A stretch of DNA of 64,000 bases, from assembly GCA_965230415.1 (NCBI GenBank), contig CBDDKZ010000005.1, positions 992,001 through 1,056,000 of the forward strand. The letters run 5' to 3'. A program made the position numbers and the translations under genes. Below are positions 63,280-64,000 of this stretch, in pieces (the stretch's first letter is position 1; the number at the start of each line of letters is the position of its first letter). The notes beneath the pieces were generated by a model. The model did no database searches. It saw only the letters and a program-made list of their open reading frames with translations, and had not been told where the DNA came from. The stretch comes from CBDDKZ01 sp965230415 (GTDB taxonomy: Bacteria > Bacteroidota > Bacteroidia > Cytophagales > JAAEPT01).

Positions 63280-64000
63280 TACATTTGGAATAGACAACGG
63301 GCGTTTTTGGTAGTTGCATCCGCCACTTCTTTTTGTGTAATTTCTTTAATGTTGGCAATTCTTTTACTGACAATTTCTACATAAGCCGGCTCATTACGCT
63401 TACCCCGGTGAGGTACGGGGGCAAGATAAGGGCAATCGGTTTCCAGCAACAATTTCGACAAGGCTATTTCAGGCAATACAAGGTCGAGGCCTCCTTTTTT
63501 GTAAGTAGCAACTCCACCGATTCCCAGATACATTCCCAATTCAATGAATTTTTGTGCCTCTTCCACACTTCCACTGAAACAATGCAATACACCTGTTAAC
63601 GTTCCGTCTTGCAATTCTTCCAAAAGTTCAATGACCACCTCATTGGCATCACGTGCATGTATCACTATTGGCTTTTTGCGTTCCATAGCCCAGCGTGTTT
63701 GAATTCGGAATGCTTCTTTCTGCTGTTCTATATGTGTTTTATCCCAATAGAGATCTATTCCCATTTCGCCCATAGCAATAAAGTCGCGCTTAGACCACCA
63801 ATCTTCTACCAAATACAAAATACGTTCAAAATCCTTTTTAACGTAACATGGGTGCAAGCCCATCATCGCTTTGCATACTCCCCCGTAGCGTAGTTCTGCT
63901 TCTAGCATCCCGTCAATTGATTGTTCATCAATATTTGGCATTAAAATTTCTTCAACACCCAACTCCCTCGCTCTTTCTACGGCATCATCTCTGTCCTTGT
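63279..64000 (-). CDS. tatD: TatD-family metal-dependent nuclease, partial (N-terminus outside window)
   Basis: The frame stays open to base 64000 (KDRDDAVERARELGVEEILMPNID, read in parts), so the start lies beyond the window and only the C-terminal 240 residues are seen. Typical blocks are MGLHPCYV, AMGEMGIDLYWDKT, PIVIHARDANEV, GVLHCFSGS and LLETDCPYLAP. The metal ligands in these (Glu, His and Asp) are intact, with the N-terminal HxH motif still to be expected upstream. TatD enzymes are 3'-5' exonucleases used in repair. Confidence 0.93.
   Translation of the reverse strand, partial: KDRDDAVERARELGVEEILMPNIDEQSIDGMLEAELRYGGVCKAMMGLHPCYVKKDFERILYLVEDWWSKRDFIAMGEMGIDLYWDKTHIEQQKEAFRIQTRWAMERKKPIVIHARDANEVVIELLEELQDGTLTGVLHCFSGSVEEAQKFIELGMYLGIGGVATYKKGGLDLVLPEIALSKLLLETDCPYLAPVPHRGKRNEPAYVEIVSKRIANIKEITQKEVADATTKNARCLFQM

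Noticed and set aside
1..64000. CRISPR array, rRNA genes, riboswitch
   Set aside because: No regularly spaced repeats, rRNA-like sequence or recognisable riboswitch core was seen on reading both strands.

Overview
The window comes from a member of the Bacteroidota. The evidence is a secreted metalloprotease and a small exported protein with type IX secretion (T9SS) C-terminal sorting domains, a LytS/LytTR two-component pair, TAnnTTTG-type promoter candidates, lack of Shine-Dalgarno boxes, an IntDOT-like tyrosine recombinase and many Bacteroidota-typical metal-handling proteins. A marine or soil Cytophagales-like genome would fit, but genus cannot be decided from the sequence alone.

Layout. 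Positions 1-21553 are chromosome: the C-terminal two thirds of an Lhr-type helicase; small hypothetical genes, one Rof-like; two exported proteins (5042-7634); a histidine kinase/LytTR regulator pair; an ECF sigma factor of the SigZ type followed by an overlooked 27-residue peptide with 10 cysteines, both preceded by the same TGCGTC-N16-CGTC(T/A)A promoter-like element; a periplasmic-sensing histidine kinase; a GNAT enzyme; a Trp-rich repeat protein; and a minus-strand group of alkB, mazG-like, dtd, a lipoprotein gene and an Atg22/UMF1-type MFS transporter gene. Positions 59078-64000 are chromosome again: an ExbB/ExbD energy-transducing operon, tRNA-Ser(GGA), a type I asparaginase and the C-terminal part of a TatD nuclease.

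Between them (about 21554-59077) lies a 37.5 kb integrative element. It is bounded by a perfect 22 bp direct repeat that lies inside the coding sequence of the MFS transporter. The element brings its own replacement for the first 14 codons of that gene, and the original 12-codon start is left as a 21-residue stub 18 bp downstream of exbD. The ancestral order was therefore exbB-x-exbD-exbD-MFS-lipoprotein-dtd-mazG-alkB on one strand. Next to the left end sit the integrase and three accessory genes, including a serine recombinase. Repeated TTTCCGTAAA-like sites lie at both ends and look like integrase arm sites.

The element's cargo is a metal-resistance island plus a defence module. One minus-strand operon (33529 to 25576) encodes a CzcA-type RND pump fused to its own TolC-like outer-membrane channel, a CzcB adaptor, a membrane methyltransferase and two CDF cation exporters. 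Upstream of it, in the same direction, are a di-heme cytochrome, a Rieske protein, a porin, a Fur-family regulator and a small His/Cys protein. A second operon (44762 to 37422, ending in a clear terminator) encodes a CusA/CusB/CusC-type copper/silver pump with HMA and heavy-metal-binding proteins. A third group (46726 to 44867) encodes an HMA-AraC fusion regulator, an HMA-MauE-like protein and a HYC_CC_PP-type protein. After these come a mobile-element primase/VirE-type ATPase, a non-coding region with four GACAGTA heptamers, and a complete IS481-family insertion sequence with 26 bp inverted repeats and a 7 bp target duplication that splits a 203-codon gene. The right end carries a predicted anti-phage or anti-plasmid module: an XRE regulator, a possible nuclease, and a three-component ABC system (nuclease-like subunit, 80-residue middle component, DUF2326 ATPase). 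No relaxase or conjugation genes are visible, so the element is not self-transmissible on this evidence.
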